Of a stretch of DNA of 64,000 nt, positions 42,792 to 54,744 are shown one piece after another. Under the pieces are notes generated by a model that worked only from the letters and a program-made list of their open reading frames with translations, made no database searches and was not told the DNA's origin. The position numbers were made by a program, and so were the translations under genes. Position 1 is the first letter of the stretch; each line of letters opens with the position of its first letter. The DNA is from Acorus gramineus (Eukaryota; Streptophyta; Magnoliopsida; Acorales; Acoraceae), in assembly GCA_030737835.1 (NCBI GenBank), contig JAUJYN010000040.1, forward strand, positions 166,810 through 230,809. The letters run 5' to 3'.

Positions 42792-43610
42792 TTACTTGGG
42801 TGGATCGGTCCCAGGCTTTTGGATTTGAACCACTTCTTCGATTCGGCTAGCCTTTGTGGGCCGACTCATGTCTGGTGGAGGTTCTGCAGGTTCAGCTTCT
42901 TCTTCCCTTGTTCTCTTGGGTTTTCGCTCTTGACCGAGCATATTTTCGGGCGAGTATTTCTTCATCCCATACGAGTATAGCTCCAATTTGATGTGCATGG
43001 CGTAGATGGTCCAATTGCGGACTCGTGCTCCGTTGAGGCATGCTTCTCCCCGGACAGATACTACCCCTCTGTGATACGGGAAGCGGAGGCATTGGTGCCA
43101 GGTTGACGAGACAGCTTCCATACCGTCAAGCCAGGTTCTTCCGACAATTAGGGGATGTAGTGACCTGATGTCCATTACTATGCAATTGACTATGGTGGAG
43201 ACTGGACCAATTTTTAGAGGAAGTGTCACTAATCCGCAGACGCCTCTCCGTGTGTTGTCGAAAGCGAAGATGAATTCGTCCGTCAACTGCAGCTTGTAGG
43301 TTCGGCTTTTGATCTTGTTGTAGGCTGAGTAGGTCAGGACATTGGTTTTTGCCTCGGTGTCCACCAAGATGGGTCAGAATTCTCTCCCTTCGAGGCTTGC
43401 AGTGATCATAAGGGGTGCTGAGCGTACTCCAGCTGGTGCGACCTCGTCGGGTAGGAAAGCAATGGGGTTGGGACCCATGTTGTTGTTAGCTGAATTCATG
43501 GTCCCAACTGGTCCTTCAACTGGACATAAGCCGTTGTGGGGTGACCTGGGCGGACTGTCACCTTCTGATTCACTTCCTGGATGTACGGCGAATGTGAACA
43601 TATTATGCAA
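42792..43610 (-). pseudogene. Retropepsin-like domain 2, Tat/Ogre-like
   Basis: The minus strand has LMITASLEGREF, then after a stop ILVDTEAKTNVLTYSAYNK, and later IVGRTWLDGMEAVSS and HQCLRFPYHRGV. This is the pattern of plant Ty3/gypsy proteases (a D-T-x start and a GRxWL motif before the RT linker). The usual DTG/DSG is DTE, so it is probably inactive. It continues into a Lys/Glu/Pro-rich linker and breaks off at the tandem repeats. Confidence 0.65.
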
Positions 43611-43615
43611 TACTC

Positions 43616-44307
43616 AGTTGTCTTCATTCTTGTATCGGAGGCGTGCTTCTCCCCAGATGGTTAGTATGTGGCCCATGAATGGTAGTCAGAGACATTGATG
43701 TCGTGGGGAGCAGATGGTCTGGATGCTGTCTAGCCATGGACGCCCTAGCTCAGGGGGCATCTCATGTTGATGTCAGCTATGAAGCACTCCATCTCACAAA
43801 TCAGGGGACTGACGGCCAATTCGAATATCCTGGGACTGTAGATGGTCTTTCCGGAATGGTTGAAAGCCTGGATAGTGGAGTGTACCGGTTGACAAAGGGG
43901 CGACCTCGCCTGGGCATTTCTTGGTAGGTAGAACAAGTCATGATATTCATCCCTGATCCTGGGTCGATGAAGATGTTGTTCAGCGGGATGGCCTGGAGTC
44001 GCCCTCGAACATGGAGGGGATACACTCGCAGCCTTTGATCAGGGAGGTCCTTGTCAGTGAAGGAGATGGTCATTGGGCGGCAGGGGCCGTCTACTGTATC
44101 AGTGCTCTTGGAGGACCCGTTGTCGTCCGGATGCAGATCATCCGAAGTACACTCCCCTTCTTCGGGTCCTTCGCTCACTCCTTCGGGAACCTCTTCGAAT
44201 GGTTTGTCCTCTTCCTCTTCTCCTGGGTTGTCTAGTCCACTTTCATCGGACTCTATGTTGATGACTTCGGGCAGGACGGGGGCTACTTGTTCTTCCTCGC
44301 CATACAA
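43616..44307 (-). pseudogene. Retropepsin-like domain 1, Tat/Ogre-like
   Basis: The minus strand has an acidic leader (ESDESGLDNPGEEEED), then LRVYPLHVRGRLQ and IPLNNIFIDPGSGMNIMT with a DPGS core near 43965. After a frameshift near 43750 it continues with LGRPWLDSIQTI and RHQCL. It aligns with the second domain just downstream (GRPWLDSIQT versus GRTWLDGMEA, both followed by HQCL), so the element carries two protease-like domains in tandem. Confidence 0.65.
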
Positions 44308-44333
44308 TACGGCGAGGTTGTGGTCGTTGAGGT

Positions 44334-46177
44334 TCAGCTAGAAAGGCTCGTCCTGCCCTTCCTTCTCAGACACTTTGGATGAACTACCATCGGTAGTATT
44401 TTCTGAGTTGCTCGGCTCTGGTGATGGATGTCTTTCCCTCCTAACCATGTTGATGGCGTGGGCTCTGAAGTAGAGGCTTGGTCGTGATCTAGCATGGGGT
44501 CAGTGAATATGCCAAGTGGCTTGTTTGCTTGGGGATTGCCCCGGCTCAGATGGCCTTTGATCATGGCCCAATCAAGGCGCATGTCATCATTTAAATCATA
44601 AACAAAGTCTTGAAAGACAATGCATTGTTCTACAGTGTGACCATGCTGTTGATGGTATTAACAGTAACACATGGTGCTGGCCCCGGGGAGTGAGGGCCTA
44701 GCAGCAGGGAGGGAGATACTATTGGTGTCCATCATTACCCTAAAAATCCTCGTTAAGGTTTCTGGGAGGGGTGGGTAAGAGTCCCTCTTTCCCATCCGTC
44801 TTGGGCCATAGGAGGTTGGAGGGGAAACTTCATTGTAAGAGCTTTGGGTAGGCTGCCTAGGGATTGGGTTTTGCGCTCTTGGGGGAGCGGAATAAGCAAG
44901 GGGGGGTCCCAGTTTGGCATTGGCTTTGATTTATGGGGCTTTGGATTGGAGGACTGGGCTATTGGGTTTTGTCGTGTCAGCATGGGGGCGGGTGCTGATC
45001 GAGGAATGAAGTTTTGATTGGCTTGTCGAGGCGGCACATATCCGGATGGACCGGGTGTATACTGTCTCGGAGCTGGTCCTTGATCAGGAACTCACGCTCC
45101 GTTCGGGTAGAGTGCCAAAACTTGTGTGATCCCCTCTACCGTGGGGGTGTGCGCCTTTCTCGGCGGTTGTCCAACCCTATGGCTGATAGGTGGGGACTGG
45201 GTTTGGACTACTGGGGCTGCACAATGGGAAATCCTGTTGTGGCGGTCAATGAGAAGCTAGTACGTGGTGCAGTCTCCGTACGAAAGACTCGTACGGAGCT
45301 CTGGACTCAGGCTTTGCAACATCATGTCAATTTCTTGACATTCTGTTAATTGCAGGCCAGTTCGGTGGATGAGGGTGTGCCACCTAGACACGTATTGCTC
45401 AAATTCCTCCCTAGGCCTCATCCTTTCTACGGTTAGATCTGAAATAGAGGGGGTCCTAATCCTCTGATAACTGTAGCGGCCAAGAAACTTCTCGCTTACA
45501 GCCGAGAAGTTCGACAAATGATCTACAGGGAGGGTGGAGAACCATTGTAGTGCTTCTCCTTCCAATGATTTTTGGAAGAGGAATACTAGCAGAGGTTGGT
45601 TATCTAGAAACGGTCGGGCGTCTAGATAAAAGGCGGTCAAATGAATGTCTGGGTCTCCACGACCGTTGTACCGGTGAAATTTCAGGATTTTAAATCCCTC
45701 CGGTAGGTGGATTGACGGGATCTGTCTCAGGTTGTGCAGAGACATGTGTTTGGGGGCAGAAGGGCCAGTCTTGGAGAGGATTCTCCGGATGGTTTCATCC
45801 AACGTTTCTCCCCTGGGAGGGCTGTTTAGTGGTCCCGAGTTGGAGGTAGCCTGGTAAGGGCTTGGGGTAGAAACGGTTGGGAACATTGGATTCACGGGGG
45901 ACGGTGGGGCAAAGGAAAAGAGGCTTGGACTCGGATTTACTGAGAAGCCGGGTGTTGGTAGTGTATTGGGGGTGGGGCTAGCCTTGGGGGTCTTAACAGG
46001 AGTTTCCTGCTTCAAGGTCTTGGCCTGGTGATAGTCGGTGAGGTCATTGAACATGTCCTCAACCGACTGGTATCCTAGGGTAGCCATCCTCTCCTCTAGG
46101 TGGCTGAGGAATTGGGCGGTTTGGTCTCCCTGGTTGTCCTTCTCCTCTACTACTTTCTCATGGGTGTAGGGTTCCAT
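44334..46177 (-). pseudogene. Gag of Tat/Ogre-like element, frameshifted
   Basis: The ATG at 46177 (MEPYTHEKVVEE) starts a frame open to 45257. It holds an N-terminal coiled region (FLSHLEERMATLGYQ), a Pro-rich linker and the capsid-like domain (RYNGRGDPDIHLTAFYLDA, LFQKSLEGEALQWF, LGRYSYQRIRTPS, QYVSRWHTLI). Downstream pieces in other frames include a Pro/Asn-rich segment (45037-44753) and a zinc knuckle of the form C-x-C-x2-H-x4-H-x4-C (44672-44622). LDWAMIKGHLSRGN then runs toward the protease. Stop codons and shifts after 45257 make it non-functional. The capsid motifs match the Tat/Ogre/Athila type rather than chromoviruses. Confidence 0.75.
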
Positions 46178-46237
46178 GGTGTGAATATGGAAAAGCCCAG
46201 GTGTAGATGAATGCATATTCAAAACAGTAAATAAAGT

Positions 46238-46422
46238 GGAAAAGGGGTGCACAACTGTGTGCGGCTTAAAAAAGTAAAGGGGTGCGCAGGTGTGAGCGGC
46301 TTAAAGCAGTAAAGGGGTGCGCAGCTGTGTGCGGCTTAAAGCAGTAAAGGGGTGCGCAGCTGTGTGCGGCTTAAAGCAGTAAAAGGGGTGTGCAGCTGTG
46401 TGCTACTTAAAGCAGTAAAAGA
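46238..46422 (-). repeat. 35-bp tandem repeat, five units
   Basis: Units read AAAGGGGTGCGCAGCTGTGT then GCGGCTTAAAGCAGT, with small changes. The array lies in the leader between LTR X5 and the gag start. Confidence 0.9.
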
Positions 46423-46569
46423 TGTTGTAATGCAAAGTAGAGGAGGGTTAGACTTGAGGGGCGAGAAATCCTAGCTTTCCTAGAGGGGTGATAGCATTCT
46501 AATCAGGTTTATTGGAAGGAAGTAGAAGAGGATTACCTTTTGTTGTCTTTCACGAGGGATGTCCCACCG

Positions 46570-47851
46570 TGATCGCTAGGCTGTTCATATCGGATTTCGG
46601 GAAGGAAAAAGGGGATGAAAGGGGCGTCTCTCTTCCTTCCTCTCCTCCCTCGGTCCTCTGGTGGTGGTTTGTGCGTGTGTGTGGGGGTTCTTCAGAGGCT
46701 CGGATCCGAGGACTGCGCCTTGGCAGGCTTGATTGGATTGTCTCTCGGAAGGGGTGGGTGGTTGGTTGTTCGTTCCTGGCTGAGGCGGCCGACGGGTCCT
46801 CAGGAGGATTCAGGGGTTGTTGTGATCACCACCTACTTTTCTCAGAAAGCAAGAAAAGTTGAGGGTAGATTTGATCGCCTTCGTGGGGGAGTTTGTGGGG
46901 TCTCCGCTCTGAGACATATATATACCGTACACAGAGGTTAAGACAAGGATCCTTTTCTGCTTCGGGAACCTGACTAAAGGAGAATTGGGACTGAAGTGGG
47001 CTAGGGAAGGGGCAGATAGTTGGGTTTAGCCGCCTGGTGGGGGGCGGCCTGTTGCGGTTAGCTGCCTGGTGTGTGGTTCAATTTGGGCAGAACCTGGGTA
47101 GGGTTTGGGTTTGGTTTTTGGCAAAGGTTTAAACTGGGTTTTGAAGAGTGGATTTGGAAAGTGGTTTGGTGTAGGAAATGGGTTTCTCTCACTTTTCTCT
47201 CAAGGGTTTGAAGTGGTTGTGTGACTTGATGGTTGGGAATGTGGGTGGTTGGGGGTTATTGATGGGTATTGAATGTGAATTGATTATTGACATGAATTAG
47301 TTGCCCCCCCCCCTATTTATAGTAAAAAAGGGGTATAGGAATGTCCACTGGACAATAGATCAAAATGGGTAATAAGGTGCTTGATTTGACCTCCTATTAG
47401 ATCTTTGTTCTCTGACAGTGTCCATGCGAGGGGCGGCTAATGGTATTTAGCCGCCCAGTGAGGGGCGACTACTCTCAAGTAGCCGCACCCATCATAACCT
47501 GCCATACGTTCCATCTCTGACAAGCGGTGGCTTGGGTTGGTTACTAAGGATGAACCGGCTAAGATGGGGCGGCTAGAAGGGACAATCCGTCGCAATCATG
47601 CTTGTTTTATGTCCCATCTAGGAAGGCGGTTTGGGGTCGGTCAGGGGGGTGGCTAGTTGGAACTAGGCACCTGGTATGGGGTGGCTACTCTTAAGTAGCC
47701 GCCCTTGTCCAGGCTCTTAGATTTTTCTAAGTGTTGGACTTAGGGTTTCTGGTGAGGGAGTCTTCTATTTAGATGTCCAAATGTGGTTGTCTTCCAATAT
47801 TACTTGAAGTAAATTTCCTTTATTTGGACAGTCAAAATTAGGGTATCTACA
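46570..47851 (-). mobile_element. LTR X5 (5' LTR of Tat/Ogre-like element)
   Basis: The sense start is TGTAGATACCCTAATTTTG (ends at 47851 on the plus strand). The reversed TATA box is at 47315-47321, and GCC-box pairs lie at about 47425-47460 and 47570-47705. The edge toward gag is not sharp, about 46550-46600; I could not identify the primer site. X5 carries the undisturbed counterpart (46972-46976) of the site where A2 entered X4. Its right edge abuts copia coding sequence. Confidence 0.75.
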
Positions 47852-49749
47852 ATCATCTTCCTCCCGTTGTCCCTACGACTGCTACTTCGATTGCCTCCAT
47901 TCAGCCACACTTGGATAAGCTTGTCCAGATCAGTTAGTGCCTCGACCATTTGATTCTACAATAGTCTCTTTCTGGTTCTTCTCCCTTTGCCTTGTCTTCT
48001 ACTACGGGTACTTCTGCTTATTGGATATTTGATTTGGGTGCCTCACATCACATGACGCCTGATAGTTCTGTCCTCATTGCATGCTCACCTGCACCCTCAC
48101 ACCTACCTTCGATTCATACTGTTAATGGCTCTCCTTTAGTCATCGCGCAGTGTGGATCGATCACCACTACATCTCATCCCACTGGCCGCCTTTCATTACC
48201 CTTTGTTTTGCATGCTCCTGACCTTTGCATGAATCATGTGTTTATTAGTCGATTGTGTGATTCTGGATTCACCATTACCTTTACCTCTTCTGGGTGTTTT
48301 GTGCAGGATCCACGTTAAGGGCAGAGGATTGGTGTTGGTCGTCGGATTGGCAGACTATATTATGTGGAGTATCTCCATCTTCCTGTACCCAATCCTTCAG
48401 TTTTCTGTGGCACTGTCACCTCTGATATTGATTTGTGGCATAAAAGGTTAGGTCATGTTTCTGAGTCTCAACCTAAAGACCTTATTCAGTCTGGTGATTT
48501 AGGTCGTGTTTCATTTTCTCCTCTTTCTGTTTGTGAGGGCTGTAAATTGGCCAAACCTGTTGCTACTCCATTCCATTCTAGTAGTCATCAGTCCTCTAGT
48601 CCATTTGAGCTTGTTCATTCTGATATCTGGGGTCCTTCTCATATCACGTCAAAGAGTGGTTTTTCATATTATATCAGTTTTATTGATGAATATTCTTTCT
48701 TTACCTGGATTTATTTATTACGTCATTGATCTGAGGTCCCAAAGATATATGAGGTCTTTACCACTATGATTCACACGCAGTTTCAAACTCGTATCAAAAC
48801 CTTTAGATCTTATTGTGCTCGAGAATATACTTCTTCCACAACGTGTTCTCTTCTTCAATCTCATGGCACTCTCTGCCAGCAATCCTGCCGTTATACTCAT
48901 GAGCAGAATGGTGTTGCTGAACGAAAACATCACCATATTCTTGAGACTGCTCGTTCTCTCTTACTTTCTTCCTCAGTCCCCAGCACATTCTGGGCTGAGG
49001 TTGCTCTTCTATCTGTTCATCTTATCAATATCGCTCCCTCTTCTGTCCTCTTTGGTATGACTTCTCATGAGCGCCTTTACTCCTCCAAACCTGATTATAG
49101 CAGACTTCGCACTTTTAAATGTACTTGTTTTGTGCTTCTCCCTCCTCATCAACGCACCAAGTTGGCTGCTCAGTCAGTCAAGTGTGTGTTCTTGGGGATT
49201 AGTTTTGAACACAAGGGATATCGCTGCCACGATCCTGTTGGAGATCGTTTTTGGCTCGCTCGTCATGTGTCATTTGTCGAGGATGTTCCCTATTTTTCTT
49301 CTACACCCACTGCCTCCTCTCCTCCTATGCCCTCTCTTTTTAAGGCCTCTCCTATTGAATCTCTACCTCTTCTTGGGCCGTCTATGTCACACCCCAGGGC
49401 GGCCGTCCCCGAGACGTGGCAAATATATAATATCAGCTATCCATAACGAGATCAATAAAGACTCTAACACAACATCTAAGGCAACAAGGCAATTTAATCA
49501 AGCGATAGCTGTCATAATATATATACATATAGCGGAAGTTAAACAACTAAGTCTGTAATCCAAAAATAGATTACATACCAGATTACATAATCAACTGTCA
49601 TGTGAGAGCAAATATAAACCAAAAGACATCAAAACACATATACTGTGCACAAGCACGAGTATTAAATACATACAAGAGAAGGGGAGATGCTGATGGCCTC
49701 TCACTCGCAAGATCCAAAACACTGATGCTGACTGCTGCTGGTACTGCAC

Positions 49750-51300
49750 CTACGGGAGCTCCTCCTTCAGATCCGGCTCAATGCGAACTGGAGGAAATAA
49801 ATGCGAGGGGTGAGCCACACTCTTAGTGAATGGTACAATCCATGCAACACAACTCATATTAATCATTTCAAGTAAATAGGGTCCGAACAGATGGAAACAA
49901 CTACTTAAGCTGGTGGGTTGTGTATCAACCCGAGCCCACCACACCCTCACCCTCACCCTGGCAGGGTGACATAGGACTATCGGGAGAAGTTCGACTGTTC
50001 TACACTATTCGTCATCCGGTAGCCCTCTCCCGGGGAGCCTCTACCTAGTAGCCTCCCATGACCACTACCTCTACTGTATGGGCACACCAACGGGCATCAT
50101 GAGTAGTACCTGGGAACACCTCGTAGGACAGCTATAATGCAGGGTAGCTTCAACACGGAGCCGACGAAGGGAAGAACACTCGACACTCGCAGACATGATC
50201 CCATGGATCCGTCATCACCGGTTATTAGAAACCAATAAGGTAACGAATTCTCATGAATTCCCTCCTGGGCACATAACTCGGATGCGGGGAAGACATACAA
50301 TTCATAGCCAATGCCATGGTATGACACCATAAGAGGTCATACACTTTCCTAACCTCATTAGGCAAGGTTCATGGCTTAATTATAAGCATATATAAAAGAT
50401 ACAACATGCATAATAATTACACAAGGAATTAATCATGGAAGCATTAAATAAATATGGTAACAAGGTTACAATATTATCTAAGGCATGCTTACACTTATGC
50501 ATTCCTAGGTAGGCTAAGAATAGGCTTAGGTAAGATGGGAGCATGTAAGAATCAATGTTATGCTAGCATTAGACATGATGCCTAGACAAGTATGGGTCCC
50601 TACACATGATACAAGGATGTATAGCCCTAGCATACTATGTCTAATATGGCATGGATGCAACCTAGCAAGACAGGTAATAACATATACATGCAAACAAGTT
50701 TAATATGTAGTTATGGTACCCCAAGGGAGGGCAATGCACGCTTACGTGCATCAAACGTCTCCCAATTGGGTTGGATTGATCCACTCACCGCAACCCGGGT
50801 CGTTGCGTGACCGTTCGCCAAGATCTGCAAGACAAGGGCATCCGAAATGGTGAGTATAGCTACATAAAAATACTTAGAATCAATTAAGAATGCTAAGGAC
50901 AAAAACATGTACGCATACGGGCTCGCACGCATGCAAGCACACATGTGTGCACGCATGCCCGAGTGCCCCAGCACCCACCCAAGCCCTCGGGCAGCCACAT
51001 GTGTGGCCCCGCACGTGCACGCACGCGTACGCACGCGCGTGCGTGCCCCAGCGCCCATTGGCGCCCTACCGAGCGCCCAGACGCGGTCCCAGACGCGCTA
51101 CCCCCATGCGCGCACGCTCACACGCGTTCCGCCAGTACCCTCGCGCACAGATCCTGCGCGCGCGCCCAGCCGCTTATAACCCCTCCCCAACCCTCCCCAC
51201 TCACCCTAACCCAACTATCTAGCATGCAAGACCTCCCCAACAACGAAGGATGCAAATAAACACATGCATAGAAGAGGGAAGATCCTTACCAAGAGAGTTG
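49750..51300 (-). pseudogene. LTR-embedded micro-gene, copy C
   Basis: On the minus strand, intron 1 is 51289-50825 (GTAAG...TTGCAG), exon 2 is 50824-50789 (36 nt), intron 2 is 50788-49788 (GTGAGT...CTCCAG), and exon 3 runs from 49787. Exons 2 and 3 join in one frame: DLGERSRNDPGC, then VRIEPDLKEELP and an early TAG at 49750, shorter than in A2 and A3. The exon 1 end reads GASGAPESPPC in one frame, resembling FGARRAPE of the A copies, but it is out of phase with exon 2. Confidence 0.4.
50725..50763 (-). other. Conserved hairpin after mini-exon donor, C
   Basis: Outer arms GGGAG/CTCCC, inner arms ATGCACG (50734-50740) and CGTGCAT (50745-50751), loop CTTA. The stem sequence differs at several positions from the A copies but still pairs perfectly. 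Confidence 0.6.
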
Positions 51301-51669
51301 GAGGGCAAGGGGGAGATTCGGGGGCTCCTGACGCACCACAACCACCTCAACCACCACCACTACCACCACCACCTCCTCAGCTTCTCCTCAAGCCTTCATT
51401 GGCTGAAAACAGGGGGGGAAGGGCATGAGAGGGAGTTAGAGAGAACAGAATCAAAGCACAACAACAACACATTAAGCATGTACACATACACACACACACC
51501 TTTCTCTTTTCCTTTAAGTGCTTCTTCTTCTCCTTCTTGTTCTTCTTTTATTTACCAACAAAAGGGGGGAGTGAAAGAGAGAGTGAGAGGGAGAGGAAGA
51601 GAGGGGGACATAAACACATAGCGCGCACACACACACACACATTGCCATTTAATGGCAAAAAAGGGGTTT

Positions 51670-51787
51670 GGTGAGACTTGACCTAGTCAACCCAACCAAG
51701 CAAAAAAATAAAACTCATTGACCTAGTCAATGGTCTTCTTTGACTTGGTCCAAGTCTACTTTGACTTGGTCAAAGTCACCCTTTGAC
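51670..51787 (-). promoter_or_regulatory. W-box cluster in LTR C
   Basis: TTGAC or GTCAA occurs about eight times, mostly as inverted pairs such as TTGACCTAGTCAA and TTTGACTTGGTCAAA. It lies in the promoter half of the LTR, as in A2, A3 and A5. Confidence 0.5.
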
Positions 51788-53959
51788 AATCCAGTAACGA
51801 CCAAACCCGGATGTGTTTCGGAACTGCATAATTTTCTAAAACGTAACCGGAATTCGATGAAATTTTTATGGGTAGGACCAAATGGTACCAGAACCCATAA
51901 TATACAGTTAAATTTCCAATCGAAGTACTCAATCTCACGCAGATGGCTAAAGCCTAAAATTTTAGCGACTTTGATCAAAAAAGAAATGGCTCAAAAATGA
52001 CCCAGATATAACCAATAAGGCTAAAAATGACACATATATAACAGTCGATTGTTCTTGAGACCGCTCCTAGTTCTGCTCTCTCTGAGCCTCCTCTTGGCAC
52101 TCCTACAACTGACTCCCCTAATTCTTCGTCTCCTCTTAGCACTCTTGCAGTCAACTCCTATGGTCCTCTTAGTTCTCCTCCTATCGTGTCTCCTCTTGCT
52201 CCTCCCATAGATCACTCCATTGGTACTCCGTCTTCCACAACTGACGCACCTCTCTCTGATGTGGGTCCTCGTCCCTCGACTCGCTACCCTCAGTGTGAGC
52301 GTCACCCACCTGCCCGCTTCAGTTTTGACTCTAGAACACCTGACTGATTTGGCTTTGCATCCGTGAGTACCTATTCTCCAGAGTTCCAGGCCTATCTCAT
52401 TGCTATACATGCCCATTGTGAGCCCTGATCTTATCGAGAGACAGTCGAGTACCCTGAGTGGTAGCAGGCCATGGCAGAGGAGTTTCAGGCGTTTGAGCAG
52501 ACACAGACTTGGGATGTTGTTCCCCTTCCGGATGGTGTTACTCCTATCAGCTGCAAATGAATTTTCAAGATTAAGCATCGCCCTGATGGTTCCATTGAAC
52601 GACATAAGGCTCGTTTTGTTGCCAGAGGTTTCACACAGGAGTATGATATTGACTATGAGGAGACCTTTACTCCCATTGCTCAGATGACTACTGTTCGCAC
52701 CCTTCTTGCTGTTGCTGCTGTTCGTTGCTAGCCTCTCTTTCAGATGGATGTAAAGAATGCTTTTCTTCACGGTGATTTATCTGAGGTTGTTTATATGCAG
52801 CCACCTCCAGGTCTCAGCACTCCTCCTCAGCATGTTTGTCATCTTTGACGAGCTATATATGGTGTCAAACAGGCACCTCATGCCTGGTTTGAGCATTTTC
52901 ACAGCTTTATTCTAGCAGCTAGTTTTGTTGAGAGCCTCCAGGACCACTCTATGTTTGTGCGATCCTCATCGCAAGGCTGGGTTATCCTTGTTCTATAGGT
53001 TGATGACATGATTATCACTGGCGATGACTCCGCCGGTATTACTCTGGTCAAGAATCACCTCAGTTGACAATTTCAGATGAAAGATCTCGATACTCTTCGC
53101 TACTTCATTGGTCTCGAGATTGCACATAGTGATCGTGGGATTCTGCTTTCTCAACAGAAGTATACGGCTGACATTCTTGAGCGCGTTGCCCTCTTACATA
53201 CTCGCAGTGCAGATACCCCTCTTGAGTTTCGTGTGAAGCTTCGTCCTACAGATGGTGAGTTTCTCCCAGACCCAACTCGATACAGACAGATCATTGGTCA
53301 GCTTGTGTATCTCTGCATCACCAGACCTGACATTGCTCATGCCGTCAGTATTGTTAGTCAGTTTGTCTCGGCTCCTCAATCAGTGCATTATGGTGCTCTT
53401 ATGCGTATTCTCATATATTTACGCGGTACTATCACCAGATCGATCTATCTGTCATCCTCTTCGACTCTGGTTCTCAGGGCCTACACTGATGCCGATTGGG
53501 CTGGAGATCCGACCACTAGACGTTCCACCACTAGGTTCTGCATATTTCTTGGAGATTCCATTATTTCTTAGCGCAGTAAGAAACATGAGGTTTTCTCACT
53601 ATCCAGCACTGAGGCTGAGTATCGAGCCATGGCGATCACCACCAAGGAGATTGTTCATCTTAGACGTCTCTTGGTGGATCTAGGAGTTACTATGACTAGT
53701 CCTACTTCTCTTCATTGTGATAACCACTCTGCTATTCAGATTGCCAGCAATCCGATTTTTCACGAGAGGATCAAACACATTGAGATCGATTATCACTTTG
53801 TTCGTTAGTACTTTCTTGCAGAGACACTATCGCTTCCGCATATTTCCTCTACCAAACAACTTGCTGATTTCTTTATGAAGTCACATCCAGTGCCTTCAGT
53901 TTCTCATTCGCAAACTCACTTTGTATGATCCACCGTGAGTTTGAGGGGGGCAATTAGAT

Positions 53960-54084
53960 TGTATGTGTTATGTCATTATATGTATATCGTATTATATGTG
54001 TAACTCATGTGTACTTGTATATAAAAGAATTAAACCCTAAGTGGAATACAAGGATTCTCATTATTTCATTATTTGATTGTAACA
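53960..54084 (+). mobile_element. Probable short copia 3' LTR
   Basis: Directly after the polypurine tract, TGTATGTGTTATG starts a 125-bp AT-rich segment with TATATAAAAG near 54018. It ends TGATTGTAACA. The 5' LTR is not in the window, so the right edge is tentative. Confidence 0.45.
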
Positions 54085-54640
54085 AAGGTCTATATTCTCC
54101 TTTTGTCAGATGATATCTAAAATATATTTTGGGTGTGCTGTTACACTGGCCATTTTTATCATCAAATGATTATATATTTTCACAGGTGAATATATATATC
54201 TCATTAATTTTTTAAATTTTTTTATAATTTAAAAATGGATCAATTTAATTAGAATTGGATTTCAACTTGACTTATCTTCCACACACCATTGTAAAACCTT
54301 AATACGGTGAAAAAATGCCAGTGATCTGCTATATATACATGTACATATATATATTATTCTTATGCTATACAGTCTCTTGTAATGTTACAGAGCACTTTTC
54401 AAAAAATAAATAAATAAATAAATAAAACAAATTCGAACAGATCCACCAAATCCGGATATCCCTTCAGACCCAGTCACCAAAAACATCACCGCGAGTCACC
54501 ACAAAATCTCCACCCACCGTTTCCCCGTGAAAACCCAAAACCACGAAAGAAGAAAAGAAAAAAAGAAAAAGAAACAGACGTCGCAAAACCGAGACCGAAA
54601 ATGCGGCGCATATATCTGACCAGGCGCACGTTAACAATCA
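54085..54640. other. AT-rich spacer and PGK upstream region
   Basis: No transposon terminus or coding frame seen. It contains an AATA microsatellite near 54400-54425 and a purine-rich stretch near 54545-54580. It probably includes the PGK promoter. Confidence 0.5.
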
Positions 54641-54648
54641 TATAAAAT
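54641..54648 (+). promoter_or_regulatory. Probable TATA box of PGK
   Basis: CATATAAAATC about 100 bp before the start codon. A CT-rich leader (CTCTCTCTCGATCTCGATC region, 54680-54712) follows, as is common in plant housekeeping genes. Confidence 0.55.
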
Positions 54649-54744
54649 CAAACCCCATTTTTAGTACTCGGCCTCGTTTCTCTCTCTCGATCTCGATCTC
54701 GATCTCGAAGCTTCTGTGTTCCAATCAATCACGACCGTTGATCC

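Larger units (their letters stand above)
49385..52043 (-). mobile_element. Solo LTR C (2659 bp), TSD GTCTA/GTCGA
   Basis: It starts TGTCACACCCCAGGGCGG and ends GACACATATATAACA. The flanking 5-mers GTCTA and GTCGA differ by one base. It is A-type, but its body differs from A1-A4. Mini-exon 50789-50824, hairpin 50725-50763, leader donor 51289, the shortest GC-rich intron (50825-51289, 465 nt), W-box cluster 51670-51787. Confidence 0.92.
47852..53959 (+). pseudogene. Ty1/copia pol, 5'-truncated and decayed
   Basis: In order: protease (WIFDLGASHHMT near 48022; the usual DSG is DLG), pre-integrase zinc region (DLWHKRLGHVSE near 48440), integrase (HSDIWGPS, FIDEYSFFTW, EQNGVAERKH, INIAPSS) to 49379. 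Solo LTR C interrupts. Then reverse transcriptase ([41 protein letters not shown] near 53000) and RNase H (TDADWAGDPTTRRS, SSTEAEYRAMA, HCDNHSAIQIAS). Domain order protease-integrase-RT-RNase H is typical of copia. Several in-frame TAG/TGA stops and frame changes break it, and gag is missing because X5 truncates it at 47852. A polypurine tract (TTTGAGGGGGGC) ends it near 53951. Confidence 0.85.

Noticed and set aside
46238..46422. Possible CRISPR-like array (35-bp repeats; also the 43-bp units at 19500, 25916 and 30399)
   Set aside because: Units are directly adjacent with no variable spacers, and the genome is a plant. These are simple tandem repeats.
29100..47856. ATCAT at both edges of the Tat/Ogre-like block (29100-29104 and 47852-47856) as a target duplication
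   Set aside because: The left side is family B pol and the right side is copia pol, and no LTR is present at the left edge. The match is probably chance.
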